Shown here: positions 11,191-23,923 of the stretch, piece after piece
How the letters are laid out: each line of letters starts with the position of its first letter
Numbering within the stretch: the stretch's first letter is position 1
Source: Coix lacryma-jobi var. lacryma-jobi
Lineage: Eukaryota > Streptophyta > Magnoliopsida > Poales > Poaceae
DNA length: 64,000 nucleotides
Assembly (NCBI GenBank): GCA_009763385.1
Contig: CM019831.1
Coordinates: 87,889,845 to 87,953,844 of the forward strand
Reading direction: 5' to 3'
The notes under the pieces: model-generated
Seen by the model: only the letters and a program-made list of their open reading frames with translations
Told to the model about the DNA's origin: nothing
Databases searched by the model: none
Made by a program: the position numbers and the translations under genes

Positions 11191-12212
11191 TATGCTTCCA
11201 AATCCAGACCCCACAAACCCGCTAGTTTTGACTTTTACCCATTAATAAACCTATGGATAGAAAAATTGACTCATAAGCTTACCTAAGGGTAAAAACTCAT
11301 GGAGTTTAGGGTACTCATTGCCATCATAACCCATACCTCAATTTCCACCTAATTCCTGTTACCCTTTCTACCTCAGCATCCAAACGTCACCAGAGGGAGT
11401 ATGTCGAAATCGAAAGAAAGAAAATAAAGGAAAACATAAAAAAAGTCATTTTCTCCCTGTATTCAGGACCAGGATTCATCCCAACGTTCTCACCCCTACA
11501 TACATTCTATTAAGATAAAATGCTGGCTAAATAACACACTACAAACATGACCCTACCCATGCTGCACCAGTTAAAAAAATACTATGAATAAATCGTCTCA
11601 AAGCAACAGTTACTTCAGAGGAAAAACGTACCACGGACTACATTGTCTAACCATGTGAACCAAAAAGCACAATACCATAGGGTGGTACCATTAACACATT
11701 CTCTTTTTACCAAAAAAACAAATCTTCGATCAACAAAGGATCAGATCAGGTGCGCATGAAAATAACCCATATAGCTCGCAACCACATGATATCGCCAGAG
11801 GAACCACATGACCCATCAGCAACACATGGCAACCCAATACATCCTACATTTATTCTAGCACAAGGCAACACCGAGAGATGATAACTCATACACTAATGTA
11901 CCTAGAACACCACCCTCTTGTTAAACGCTATTCTACACCCATGAAAAATAAAACCATAGGGGAGAATATGGGAGAACATAAAATACACAATTTACAGGGA
12001 AACTACTCTGCAGCGACGCCTATACAGGTGGGTGGGAGGGCAGAGAGAAGACACAAATGAGGTGCAAAGAATTAGTTGGCTCGCCAGACCCAGCCAGCCA
12101 TCATCATAGAGGAGGGGAGGGGGGGACCTCTACTAATTACACAGCTACAGAAGCCAGCCGCTTGCTAGAGGCGGTAGGAGAGCGCCCCAGCACTATAGCA
12201 ACGAGACTAGCA
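11191..12212. other. Downstream region and probable 3' UTR of the capping-enzyme gene
   Basis: AT-rich sequence with no supported coding region. The portion nearest the stop codon (about 11,880-12,212) is the likely 3' UTR of the minus-strand capping gene. I see no decisive poly(A) signal and do not place the transcript end. Confidence 0.4.
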
Positions 12213-15200
12213 CTATGGTGGCAATCTTCGCCGCTGTTGTGCCATCTTCGTATGAGCATGCATCCTATCGGTATACATTGGGAGGCGCCTTATCTCATCA
12301 ATTTCTTCGAGAAGCTTTTCCTCGGTAATGTTATCTGTGATACTCCTCATCACCTGCAGATGATGCAAATAAACTGTAAGAATACTGCAGTGGTTTCACT
12401 TTCCCACCCGGAGTACTTGTTTCAACAGTGGGCAAAATATGATGCTCAACCACCCACAAAAACAATGATGCCCAACTGTGAATAGAACAAGTTTGTTTTA
12501 ACTGACACTTGGAGAATTGCTGAAGTGACCATTTTAGAGAGGGGGCTCCTAAAAGATAAAGGCAGAAAATTCAACTCGTAAGGAGAGCTAGCCATGCAAA
12601 CAGAATACTATGATCCAATGTGACAGACCAACTGTACTTTGGAAAATGATTTTACCCTAATAGCATGACCATTTCAAACACATTTAAATTGTCAAGCAAA
12701 GATCAAGATGAGAATTACATACAGCAATATTTTTAAAAGAAAAAAAATTAACAGATGAATTAAAACAGAAAGTATAATAAAACTAGCCTTCCGGTATGTG
12801 TTGATGTCGTTTGGAGTCGATTTATCAGATCTAATACGCATACAGGCCCAACACTGTTCTTCCTTATTCCAGGAGCACTCAACAATCCTCCCAGCAACAG
12901 AGGATGGATCTACATCGTCTGTACAAGGTTAAGAACAGCAATAAATATACAACAAATAGAATAGTAGGGCAGTAAAATGGAAACATATGTCATTAAAAGA
13001 TAACACTCCTATATTTTAAAATTTGTTAAAGAATATTATTTCAGCACTCTAAGAGACCAATAACTACACAATGAACGAGATCATCATGAAAATTGAAATG
13101 CATGTTACCAGTAAATGCTATCCGGGCACCATCCATAAGTTTCTTTTTTCCTCTCTCATAAAGGAAAACCAGCTGACGATTATCATTTGTAAGCTGCAAA
13201 CAAAACCCAAATTTCAAAATAGTACCTTCCCAGTGACTAATCCATTTAAAACAAGATAGTTAAAAATGGTCATAAGACCTCAAAGAGAAAGTCCACAGAA
13301 TTCATCTCGGGGTATTTCCACTTCAGAAGACCTTCATGAGTACGAGTAACATATGGATCATCCCAGCCCTGCAAGAACAATTGAAGCATCAGCCAAGTAA
13401 AAACAAAATTTATATGTAAATAACCACGGAATAAATAGTTACAAACAAGAGGCCGCAATAGGGACAGGAGTTCCATATATAGCACCATTTAAAATTATGC
13501 ATCCACATTCCACAACAAAATGTTCTAAACTATATATAATTCTTAACAAATAGGAAACTACTCCATGAGTTAACAAAAAAACATATAGAACTTCAGTTGA
13601 AACCAATGTTCAAAAAGGCGGGCTGCCTAGGCCCGCCTAGGCGCAATTAGTAGCTGGGCGAGGGGCGCCTCACCTATGGGGGTAAGCTGACCCCTAGGTG
13701 GCGCCAGCTCATCGGCGGCGCTGGTGGGGGAGGTGGAGGAAGATCCATCAACCCGGGGACGACGGGGCAGAGCGCCGACCGAGGAGACAGGGACATCGGG
13801 CACCAGAGGAGGAGCAGGCATGGCAGGAAGGAGGCGGGCGGCGGTGGAGGTGGCAGGGGCGACTGGGAAGAAGCGGGCGGTGATGGAGGCGGCAGGGAGG
13901 AGCATCGTGCGGCTGCGGATTGCAGGTGCGGGCGCACGGCGTGTGCGGTGATGGAGGCGGCAGGGAGGAGGAGCATCGTGCGGCTGCGGATTGCAGGTGC
14001 GGGCGCACGGCGTGTGCGGTCTGACTGCAGGCGTGCCCTGCGGGTGGAACTGGAGGGTGATGAGGCGGATGGTTTAGGGTTGGAGTGGGAGATGGGCTTG
14101 GACTCTTGGGAGATGAGAGAGTTGGGCCGTTAAATGGGCCTTCTTTTCTCTTTCTCCCTATTCCATGACCACTGAGATGCTATTTTTTCTGTTCTTTTAA
14201 GTATTTATGCACATATTAGCTATTGCCTAGAAAAACGCCTTGAGACGCCTAGGCTAACCTAGGCTGTGGCCATGGGTCATCGCCTAGAAACCGCCTAGCG
14301 CCTTCTTGAACATTGGTTGAAACCAATTGTAAACACACACATAACATACGTGAATAGTCAAAATGGAAAACAAAATATATGTGAATTATCAAACGAGCAG
14401 CAGGAAATAAGGTGTTTAGTTTTATCTAGCTGTAAACACCATATAACCACATGAGGTGCACCCTCCCAAAAAAACAATCTCGAACAGGAAATTGACATGG
14501 TCATAACTAAAAATAAAAATGTGCAATTAGAAAATAAGTCCAACAAAGATAAGAAATCTAACAAATAGGTATCTGCATATAAATTTTATTTACCAAAGCA
14601 GTGCACATTGAAAATGGAAACAGCACTAAAAAATGATCATTATCAGGCTCGTTCGGTTCAGTCCCGGTTGCACACAAAACCAAGTAAACCAGAATCATCC
14701 CATTTGCTAGTTAGATTGCAGCCAAATAAAAATATATCAAACTACTATAACCATTTCTGTTCTTGTTTGAAATACCACAGATTGCACCATACACCATATA
14801 AAGCAGACAACATGCCTTACCATCTTCGTAACATAATAAACAAACAGAAAAAATAATCTTACCTGAAATATAAGGCCATCAGCATCATGGCACAGCGATG
14901 GAATGAACTCCTTAAGAACCCTTTTTACTGTTGAGAGCAGCCAAAAATCCTTTCTCCTAACCTGGTAATGTCATATAATAAACAAAAAAAACGGAAAATT
15001 AACTCTGCAGGACTCATGAGTTGAACATTATAATTCAGAAGGAATCCTCGAATGTGATACCGAAAATAATTCCATGTCATATTTGTACAGCGGATTGCTC
15101 TTAGCGCCACTCTCAAATTGTTTTTTCTCATGATAACGCGGCCGTATTATTTCATCTTCTAGCATTTTCCACCTTTCAGAAAATGGCAGCTGCATACACA

Positions 15201-18200
15201 AATTTCCATAGTTGAAGATAATCCCAAGCCATAACAATGTGTGTTTTTATATCACCCTACGGTACAATAAAGCTTGGAGCTCACATACAGAAGTTACAGC
15301 AGAAAAAATAAACACACCCTAAACTACAGTTCACTAATCATAAATAAACACACCCTCAACTACAGTTCACTAATCGTGTGGCAACATGAACCTTGTAGGC
15401 CAATCTGCTAGCCAGACTAAGCAAATATGATTATGGCGAAGATGACCAAAATATTGTTGGTCTGGACATCAGAGTGTAGGTACCAAAAAATAATTCAGAA
15501 AGGATGCTTACACATCTCTTTTCTTTACTAAGGGTGCCAAAGTTTCATGGATAAAAGAGTAAGTCAGCAATAAGTAAATAACAAAATGTTACCCCCTCCA
15601 TTCCAAATTATAAGACATTTTAGCTTTTTTTAGATACATAACTTTGAAGACGGTGAGAGTATCGAATTCGATTCTGACATGCTTTGTATTTAGATATACG
15701 CTATGTCTAGATACATAGTAAAAAGTGTATCTAGGAAAGCCAAAACATCTTATAATTTGGAACAAAAGGAGCATATAATTCCAGAACATATTACCTTAGT
15801 TTTGGACACTGAACCAAGCGCCATAAGATCATATGCCAAGTACCTTCTCTTCAAGCCTGAATCTGGTACTGTGTCTATAATCATCTCTCCATCAATCAAG
15901 GTCATATCATGCAGACCCTTTATAGCAAAGAAACAAGATTAAAGTTCTGAAATAAGAAGCATGTTCTATGATTGTTTCTCCAGCACAATCAGAACCTTAC
16001 TTCGAGGCTCTTATGGGGAAAACGCATCTGAACCCTTCTAAAGCAAAAATTCCGATCAATCAAGAAACAACCATCTCTCATTATAAGCATCATATATCGT
16101 GTACCGTCAGCTTTCCATGTAGCAAAGTAGTATCGCTGTCTAAGTAGTTGCAGATTTTCACTGAACAAAGCAAAATGAGTGCATTAGATAAAAAAGGATA
16201 TATGTAGAACGTATGAACTAAAATTAGGACCTATACAAAAAGAAACAAAACTTCTAATGCTCTGAGAATAGAAATTTTAAAGCAAAATATTGGCATTGGA
16301 TTAAAAGGAACTCGTGTGACAGAATTCCAAAAAAAAACTGCATGATGCAATCCTTTAAGCTTATTTAATGCATCCATCTGCCTAACCCCTAGGCTTCTTT
16401 TTGACTTTATAAAAATTAGCATGTACTATTTGGTTCCTTACAAGATTTTCTATATGCCTTTTATATAACATAGGAACAAAAAATATCATAATGCACAGAA
16501 AATTGAGTTACTGATTGATGTTACTCACCTGTTAAGAGAAACTGGATGTGATCCAGGAAATTGTGAATGCCCCCTTCCCTATATACAAATAAAGGTGATC
16601 AGAGTACTCTAAACAAAAAGGCACTAGTTTGGGAGCAACACATGCATAAACTTAGAAATTTACGTTACAAACCAATCCAACTCATAGATGTAATAAAACA
16701 TGATATATCTATCTATAGACTGAAAAAAGTTTAATCATGACAAAATTCTATTAGTTCCCAGCAATTCCAAAATGTCATTTATGAGCCTTATTAACTTGTC
16801 AAGATTCCAGATAGATTATGTCAAAAAATGCATTGTTAATGTACCACCTTGTAAATGTAGCACAAAAGTATTTTGCCAGCCCAGCATGTCAAACTCTCAC
16901 ATTCTCAGCCTGCATTGCATGACATGAAATATTCATGCATCTGCTGCTCCATGCTAACTTTTAAGTTACGGTGCCACAAATTAAATAGTTACTGAATATG
17001 GGTTTGGTGATATTAGAATTCTACAAAAGGTTAGCAATCATCATAGTCCATGTTTTCATTGTAAAGCATATCGAAATTAATACATAATATATTGGGTAGA
17101 AGTAGAAATAGATTACTTACAAGGGGCATTTCAAGCAACCGATAACATACGAGTCGCAAAGCTTCTTGCTGGTCATATGGCACTTCGTCCCCTAACACAT
17201 CGTCATTGGTGATGACTTTATCCTCTGATTCATTCTGCAGACATATCGTTGTGTCAAAACATTAAGAAACAATGCAAACGGCATTGTTTAGCAATGAAAC
17301 CATATAGTGAGGTAATACCAAGCGCACAAGCAATAGTTAACTCTATCCATGGACAAGATAAGTAGATCTGATAATTTCCTATAAGTTTGAAGAAAACACT
17401 TACACGCTGTGGTTCAGGATCACCATTGTCATCATCGTCATCCTGCTTAGCTTCGCCATTTAAATCGAGATCATCTGGTCTCTTCCATTCTGGTGTTGGA
17501 GGGCATGCTAACATCATATTCTCAGGGACCTCATGGTAAAATGAATACAGTGCTTCAATGTAGTCCCTCTTGTATATGCCAGGTGGCCGCCTTTGAGCAA
17601 ATATATTTATTGCCTAGAAAAAAAACAGTAATGTAATACTGAAGAATAGAATCAATCAAATATCATTTGGGGTCTAGTATCCCTACCTCGGCAACACAAG
17701 ACACGTGTGTACGCATAAGGTAATGAATAATCATGAAACCCGTACGATTATGACCATGGGTACAGTGAACCAGAATATATTTAGGATTCTTCAAATGTTT
17801 TTGTCGGTCAAGGAACATCATTGCCTGAAAGAACCAACAAAATTTATTAACAAAGATGGCTTACAGGAAGCTTTTCTTAAAAATGGTGGCTATTGACCTG
17901 AACAGGCATTTGTTCTACACAGCGGAGATTGATGATAGTTGGGAAATTATCTTATACCATTTACACCAAGATGCTTTAGGCAAAAAGAAAATGACCAGAC
18001 TACTGATAAGCAGTGTCCAAATCAATTTATTATAGAGAATCCAAGATCTGAAAATGCAAAAAGGTGCAGGCCCCTTTGAAATTAGTGATAGCCTTATCAT
18101 GTGTTTGGTTGAGAGGTTGGAGTAGGTCGGAGTGGGTTGGACCAGTTTTGATAGTGTTTGGTTGGGAGTTCGTGTGGGTTGGGTTGGTTCCTATAGGGAA

Positions 18201-21200
18201 TATTCGGTACAGATGCGGGTCGAGTTGGTTTCTAAAATTCGAAGGGACAGGGGTGACCCAGTTTTTGCGCGTGCGCATGGCCGGACGGAGCCGAGGAGCT
18301 GCGACCCCCACTGGTGTTAGATTCCTAGAACCAAACACGGGACTGGGTTGAACCCGCCCCCCTCAACCAAACAGCAAATGAGGTTCATCCCATCCCTAAA
18401 ATCTAGATTGGGTTCAACCCATCCCTGACGAACCTAGAACCAAACACACGATTAACTAACGGGTACGGTAAGGAAAATGATGAAAGGAGAGGAATCACTG
18501 CAGATTGCTCCTTCATTCAAACTCGCAAAGGTTACATGTACATGAGATAGTACCCTCATTCAGCCTGATCAGTAGTGGGTGTTTGTGTGTGTGGGTTTGG
18601 GTCTATGTATGACTCTCTCTTCTATCTATTAAGTATTAATACAATGATACGCAGCTCTCCTGCGTGTTCGAGAAAAAAAAAGCTGTGCACATTTGGCTGC
18701 ACTACAGCTGCTGCTTTTGCTGTCAGTGAGATGAAACTTGGAACTGCAGTATGCAGTCACTGAGATGAGCACTGGAATCTTTGCAGCGGCAGCTAAAATA
18801 ATCACAGCCAAGCAGGCTGATTATATTTGCTATAGTAACCGACCTGGCGACCTGCTACAGGGCTAGTACATCTTATACATACAGCTAGCAGCAACTATGT
18901 TCTAGATAGTACATACACAAAACAAATTTTGCTCCTTCACTGCCCCTGCTATATTCTACTACTACTGCAGCAGTTAAAACAACAACGCCCTAGACAACAG
19001 TAGCAGCTCCTCCCAGCTGTTGCTGTGCATGTATTTCAGTAGTCAAAACCAAATTGCCTTTTTTACTCAAAAAAAATAAATTACTTATCCAACAATTAGC
19101 AATACAATGAGCATGCAGCAGTCCAGCAGAACACAGAAAAGGTATTAAGTGTGAAATGTAAAACATCGCATAAACCTGATGAGTGATGATAATAAACAAT
19201 ACGCCTAAGAGCTAGCAGATGAGAACAGAATAGCAAGAGATGGAATGTGTTTGCCTCGACAATAGGCTCACAACAGCGACTAAGTGCGATTAAAAGTGGA
19301 TTTATAGGGATGTAAACGGGACAGATATTCCCAATATCCGTCTGATCCAAAAGGGTTTAAACCCTACTTTGGATAATTCATATATGAATCCAGAGATTTA
19401 GTATCTGTGCTGCATCCAAATCCGTATACTCAAAGTTGGTTTTTTGTTACATTATGATATAAGATGTCAATATCCGACGCATCTGACACTATCCGTACTT
19501 GACTCTGAATCCCAGAAAGAGACAATTACCCGTATTCGGTATCTATAATATCTGTTTGTATCCGATCTGGTTTCATCCCTAACTGGATTGGATTAGTTCG
19601 TGCTGGATCTGCCTGATCGGCAACTCTTTATAAATGTATAGGTTTGGTCCATTACAACGAAAAAATGAAGCTTACAACCAACCTCACCAACTCTAGTAAA
19701 ACCAACAAATCTCCTAGAGCTTTTTACCTGTATGGCCTTGAAAAAGATAACTCTTCCTTGTGTGACCTTTTTTCTTTTGAACTTGTCTCTATGACCCTAA
19801 AACAAACTTTCATTCCTTCTATGGCCTTCCATCCATTTTCGCCACTTGACGGTGTTAATTCAAGGGTAAAAAGACCGTTTTGCCCCTGGCATAAAAAAAA
19901 TACAATTTTGTTTGTTTGTTGTATATTTAGAGTAATATTAAACAAATAAATTTATACGTAACAATATTTCTTTTATGTGAAATATTGTCATGTGTGAATT
20001 TATTTGTTTAATATTAATCCAAATATACAAAAAAATAAAACTGCATTTTTTTATGCTAGGGGTAAAACAGTCTTTTTACCCTTGACTTAACACCGTTAAG
20101 TAGCAAAACAGACGGAAGGCCATAGAAGGAATAAAAGTTCGTTTCAGGGCCATAGAGGTAAGTTCAAATAAAAAAGGACCATACAAGGAAGAGTCATTAT
20201 TTCTAAGGCCATGTATAGGTAAAAAGCTCAATCTCCTAACATCGGCTAACTTAACCAATAAGCCACCACCTAACAATTTCCAATCCACCTCTACCTCTAA
20301 GATTCAGATAAGCACACCTTATCCTCGATATGCTTCTTGCATCACTCATATTGCCAAAACAGGCATCCACAATAAGGTAGGTAGAATAAATAAAATAACT
20401 AGGAGCATAAGCAATGGTGTCCAGGGGTGGAACAGGAAACAAAATTCTTGATAGTAGCACATCAGCACCCCCCCCCCCCACCCCCAAAAAAGGAAAAATG
20501 AACATATATAATATCCAGAGTCAAATATAATGCTTATGCATAGATATGCATGATTGTACCTCATAGACAAACTTATTAACAGATTCATTGTCAGGTACAG
20601 CATCTCTCCCCTTGCATGCAATCTAAACCAAAAAAATTGTTAGTTGAGAAAAAGGTCCTTGAGAAACAATAAAGCATTTAAGCTATGCGATCTCACCTTC
20701 GCATACTTAGTACCTTGCCTCGTCCATTCTGCTGGTAAATAATACCGGGTGGTATTTGTCAAATCAATCACCAGACCTATCTGAAATGGGAAAACAAAAG
20801 GTCAATACAGAATGTATGTCAGCCTAATTAAAACGGCTATTTTGCACAATATTTGGCTAAACGAAATGTGACCAATTTTTAGCATTTATGTTAGCACTGA
20901 TGCATACAAATGCACATAAGAAATGGCATAACAAAGAAAAACTATGATGAAACAATATTTTAACTCTACCGAATTCCACAAACCCCACCTACCAATGCCA
21001 TAAGCCTAAGTGATTTGTCATCTATGTGCATATGGAATACATGCCACTATCTATGCAGAGGTGTTTGGGAATAAGAGGGTGATCATAGAATATCAGGACT
21101 AAATAGGAGCACCGATGAGCCACAACCACAAGCAATCAGTGACTAATCATCAATGTTTTCAGGTCGTCCGATTAATCGCGATTAATCGTCCTAGTCGCCC

Positions 21201-23923
21201 CTGGGGTTCGATCAGGAGGTCCGACTCGATCAGTTCGACCAAAAAGCTGGTCGTCCGATTAGTCGTCGACTAATCGCGACTAATCGCGATTAGTCGTCCG
21301 ACCAGGACATGGACAACCAGCTTTATTTCTCTGTTTTGGGCCTCTTTTAACTGGGCGGGCCTAAGGGCTAGTGGGCTTTGAAGTTTGGCCTGTTAGGAAC
21401 TTAGGGTTACACTGAATATAGAAGGCACGCGGGGAAGAGAGGCATGAAGGGACGGCGGCCGCAATTTCCCCCGCGCTCGCAATTTCACTTCCCCGCGCGC
21501 GTCTTCCCTCCCTCGTGCGCGTCCCTCCCCCACGCGCTTTTCCCTCCTCCCCGCGCGGCTTCCCTCTCTCTCACCTCCTCTCTGGTCGTCTGCTCTGTGG
21601 TGAACACTAATGCAGTCTTGATGCTTCCTTATTGTGTATAATATAGTGTATATATAGAGGTATATATATAGGTGTATGTCCTGATATATATGGACAACCA
21701 GGGTCGACCAGGGACGATTAATCGGCCTGGACGACAACTAATCGTGATTAGTCGTCTGGTCGGTCCCAGGTCGACCAGGTTCGACCAGCCGACCTGAAAA
21801 CATTGCTAATCATCAAAGCCATATCCTAGCACCCATATCCTCCACTGTCACCTCATATGCCCTAGCTATCTATGTCATCCACTGGATGCCACCTCCCACA
21901 ATCCTCGACACCACCGACAACCCCAAGCATAACAATGCACAAGAAGAGCGATGAGCCCCGCCCACAAGCACCTACAAAGCTCTGTAACCCGTACACCCCT
22001 GAATCCCCTATATACTGGCCCACTCCCATCTAAGATAGAGGTCCACTAATACCTCCCAAAGCGAACAGAGAGATCAGCCAATAACTGGACTGGTTCCCCT
22101 CATTGTATTTATTTCTTCTGCAGACTCTCCCTCCTCCCTTCTTTTGGCTTAGCACTTTCTCACCTATGTAGCAACTAGGCCAACGCATTAAAACACTGGT
22201 TGAAATGAACTGGAGAACATAACACTGGAGTGCGCACCACAAAGAACTAATTGTTCTGGTTTATGTTAATACAGATAAATTCAGCCTTTTGCCTTCTTTT
22301 GCTATTCAGGGGCATCAAAGGTGACGATGGCACTGGAAATATTTGGAAGGATCTCAGAACAAGAGCATGCAAAGATGGTATATCTGTGCAGGAGAAATAT
22401 CACTGTGGGGCGAAGACAAGGAAATGGAAGGATGATTTGCTGTGCACTGCTGGACCAAAAAAAAAGGCTGTTGCACATTGCTCCAAAAAGGTGGGTTCCT
22501 AACGGACCTACTCCCTCCGTCACTATTTAACTGTCGTCTGGGAAACGTGTCTGTGAGGGGAACACGGTTTTCTAGAGACAGTTATTTAGGGACGGAGGGA
22601 GTATGTGGTACCAGACAACTAAGAACCACCCTCCCATCTAGCATATATCACCCAGTGCTGATTAGGAAATAAATGCCACGTAACACCTCTTCTTTTAAAA
22701 GACTCTTGTAGGCAAGAAAAGAACTCATTTCTAGGGGGCAGAATGATGTCAATGAACCAAATTTCTGTATACAACAAATGTTAAACAGAAAACGAGACTA
22801 CCTTCACATGATAATTAGTATAGTAGGAGGGATTACAGTATGGTCCACAAGAACAAGCAAGCAATACTTACTTCGCGGCCAGCTTTTCTTTGTTTGTTAA
22901 CTAGTTGCTTTGAGGAGTATCGCTTCCCAGGAGGCACCGACTCATTGAATGTTTCATCAAGAGGAACTTTAGATGGTATGATTTTATCTATTGGCTCACC
23001 AAATGCAGGACATTCCAACCAGCCTGAAATCACACCAAGATATTACATATAGAATCCACAGGAAAAAGAATAGTGGAAGAGAAGAATAATGAATAGGCAG
23101 GGGGGCACAAGGTGGAATGTATTAGTAACCCAAACTATTCAGAAAATTGGCCAATACTTCGTACCCTGAGGTGCCTCTTTAATGCGACTATGCCTTTTGG
23201 GTTGAGGAGCATAATAATCATTCCTAATCTGCTGGGAATGTAGCCTTGACCCATCATCCTGCTGCTCTCTCTTTAGTCTCCTGCGTCTCTCATCACGCTC
23301 CTGTCAAAACCAGCAAGATCACATAGAAGGTATGGTTCGATAAACCGCTTGCAGACTCGATATGAAAAGAAAACTAAAATTAACTGTTTTAAAAGCCGCA
23401 AGGTCCTTCTGGCACATATAGCTAAACAATGCATGCATACCAGCATGTATGCAACATAAAGGCAGTCAAAAGTAAATCACCCTTCAACAAGAAAACATAT
23501 TGAACTTCAAAATCATGGTTCTACACATCTATAACAAATCCAATGCATAGTCACTATGCCCGTGGTGCACATTAAGATAACAAATTGTCCACATATTTAA
23601 GATATATTGTTAAGAGCTTCGCTCACTTTGTGGAGTTCATTTCCTAATCTAATAGTGTCAACCCAGCAAACATAAACGTGGGTACTAAACAACATTTATC
23701 ATAACGAATCAGCAATCATTAGTAAGATCCACGAAAAGATATGCCAAGGGCACGGTACATGGAATGAATATCAGCACCAATGAAGATAGTTGTGTACCCG
23801 ACGCAATGTTGCAACAGCAGATTCAACATGTTCCTCCTGAGCATACTCAACCTCAACAGGCTCATCATAAGGCTGCTGCTCATCATCGTCAGGCACTGGT
23901 GATGCGTTCAAATCCATATCCAT
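12213..23923 (-). CDS. Bifunctional mRNA-capping enzyme (RNA 5'-triphosphatase + guanylyltransferase)
   Basis: Adds the GMP cap to nascent Pol II transcripts in the nucleus. Coding exons, in transcript order: 23,923-23,798; 23,300-23,165; 23,023-22,872; 20,780-20,697; 20,622-20,560; 17,824-17,687; 17,613-17,404; 17,234-17,121; 16,578-16,529; 16,160-16,001; 15,917-15,795; 15,189-15,061; 14,961-14,863; 13,368-13,279; 13,193-13,109; 12,918-12,788; 12,353-12,213. They join in frame to 676 codons, close to the usual plant length. The triphosphatase P-loop HCTHGHNRTG has Cys208 and Arg214. The nucleotidyltransferase motif KADG has Lys374 as the GMP-accepting residue. Further motifs are DGE (420-422), DGLIFQ (523-528), LLKWK (542-546) and the RSDKSTPN C-terminal motif (616-623). 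The start gives an acidic N-terminus. Every intron is GT-AG except the last, whose donor reads GC. The gene looks intact. Confidence 0.95.
13604..14315. mobile_element. Nonautonomous hAT-type element in an intron (712 bp)
   Basis: Terminal inverted repeats start CAATGTTCAAAAAGGCG on the left and end CGCCTTCTTGAACATTG on the right, with one mismatch. They are flanked by the 8-bp direct repeat GTTGAAAC (596-603 and 316-323 within their kilobases). Eight-bp duplications are typical of hAT. Subterminal regions are rich in GCCTAGGC-like motifs. Inside is a GC-rich tandem duplication of about 70 bp (about 13,878-14,019). No transposase is present. It sits between coding exons 13 and 14 of the capping gene. 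Confidence 0.85.
15592..15773. mobile_element. Stowaway-type MITE (182 bp)
   Basis: Flanked by TA and composed of two long inverted arms. The arms start CCCCCTCCATTCCAAATTAT and end with the matching ATAATTTGGAAC and GGAGCA. It resembles the common grass Stowaway family with AGATACATAG motifs. It lies in the intron between coding exons 11 and 12 of the capping gene. Confidence 0.85.
18101..18447. mobile_element. MITE-like element with GTGTTTGGTT ends
   Basis: The left end GTGTTTGGTT is matched by AACCAAACAC at the right end, a frequent terminal motif of grass miniature elements. Related AACCAAACA repeats occur inside. I could not define a target duplication, so the superfamily is not assigned. 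It lies in the 2.7 kb intron between coding exons 5 and 6. Confidence 0.55.
19305..19581. mobile_element. MITE-like element with TAGGGATG ends
   Basis: The sequence begins TAGGGATGTAAACGG and ends GGTTTCATCCCTA, an inverted pair. The interior repeats ATCCG and GGATA-type motifs in both orientations. The target duplication is unclear (a shared TGGATT on both sides). Superfamily not assigned. Confidence 0.5.
19717..20229. mobile_element. Mutator-type foldback MITE (513 bp)
   Basis: Ends are GAGCTTTTTACC and GGTAAAAAGCTC, flanked by a perfect 9-bp duplication AATCTCCTA (19,708-19,716 and 20,230-20,238). Nine-bp duplications are typical of Mutator-like elements. Almost the whole element is an inverted repeat, with arms of about 230-250 bp around an AT-rich centre. 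It has no coding capacity. It lies inside the large intron between coding exons 5 and 6, so the pre-mRNA would carry a long hairpin. Confidence 0.88.
21151..21805. mobile_element. Nonautonomous hAT-type element in an intron (655 bp)
   Basis: A perfect 16-bp terminal inverted repeat CAATGTTTTCAGGTCG is flanked by the 8-bp duplication CTAATCAT (21,143-21,150 and 21,806-21,813). Subterminal zones repeat CGATTAATCG, GACTAATCG and GGTCGACC motifs. The interior is a GC-rich stretch of CCGCGCGC and CTCCC sequence without a transposase. It lies between coding exons 3 and 4. Confidence 0.9.
22511..22601. mobile_element. Short Stowaway-like MITE (91 bp)
   Basis: Flanked by TA on both sides. Ends CTCCCTCCGTC and GACGGAGGGAG are perfect inverted repeats, the classic Stowaway terminus. 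It lies in the intron between coding exons 3 and 4. Confidence 0.85.

Noticed and set aside
13878..14019. A GC-rich open stretch as a captured gene fragment in the hAT element
   Set aside because: It is explained by a 70-bp tandem duplication; predicted peptides are repetitive and have no known domain.
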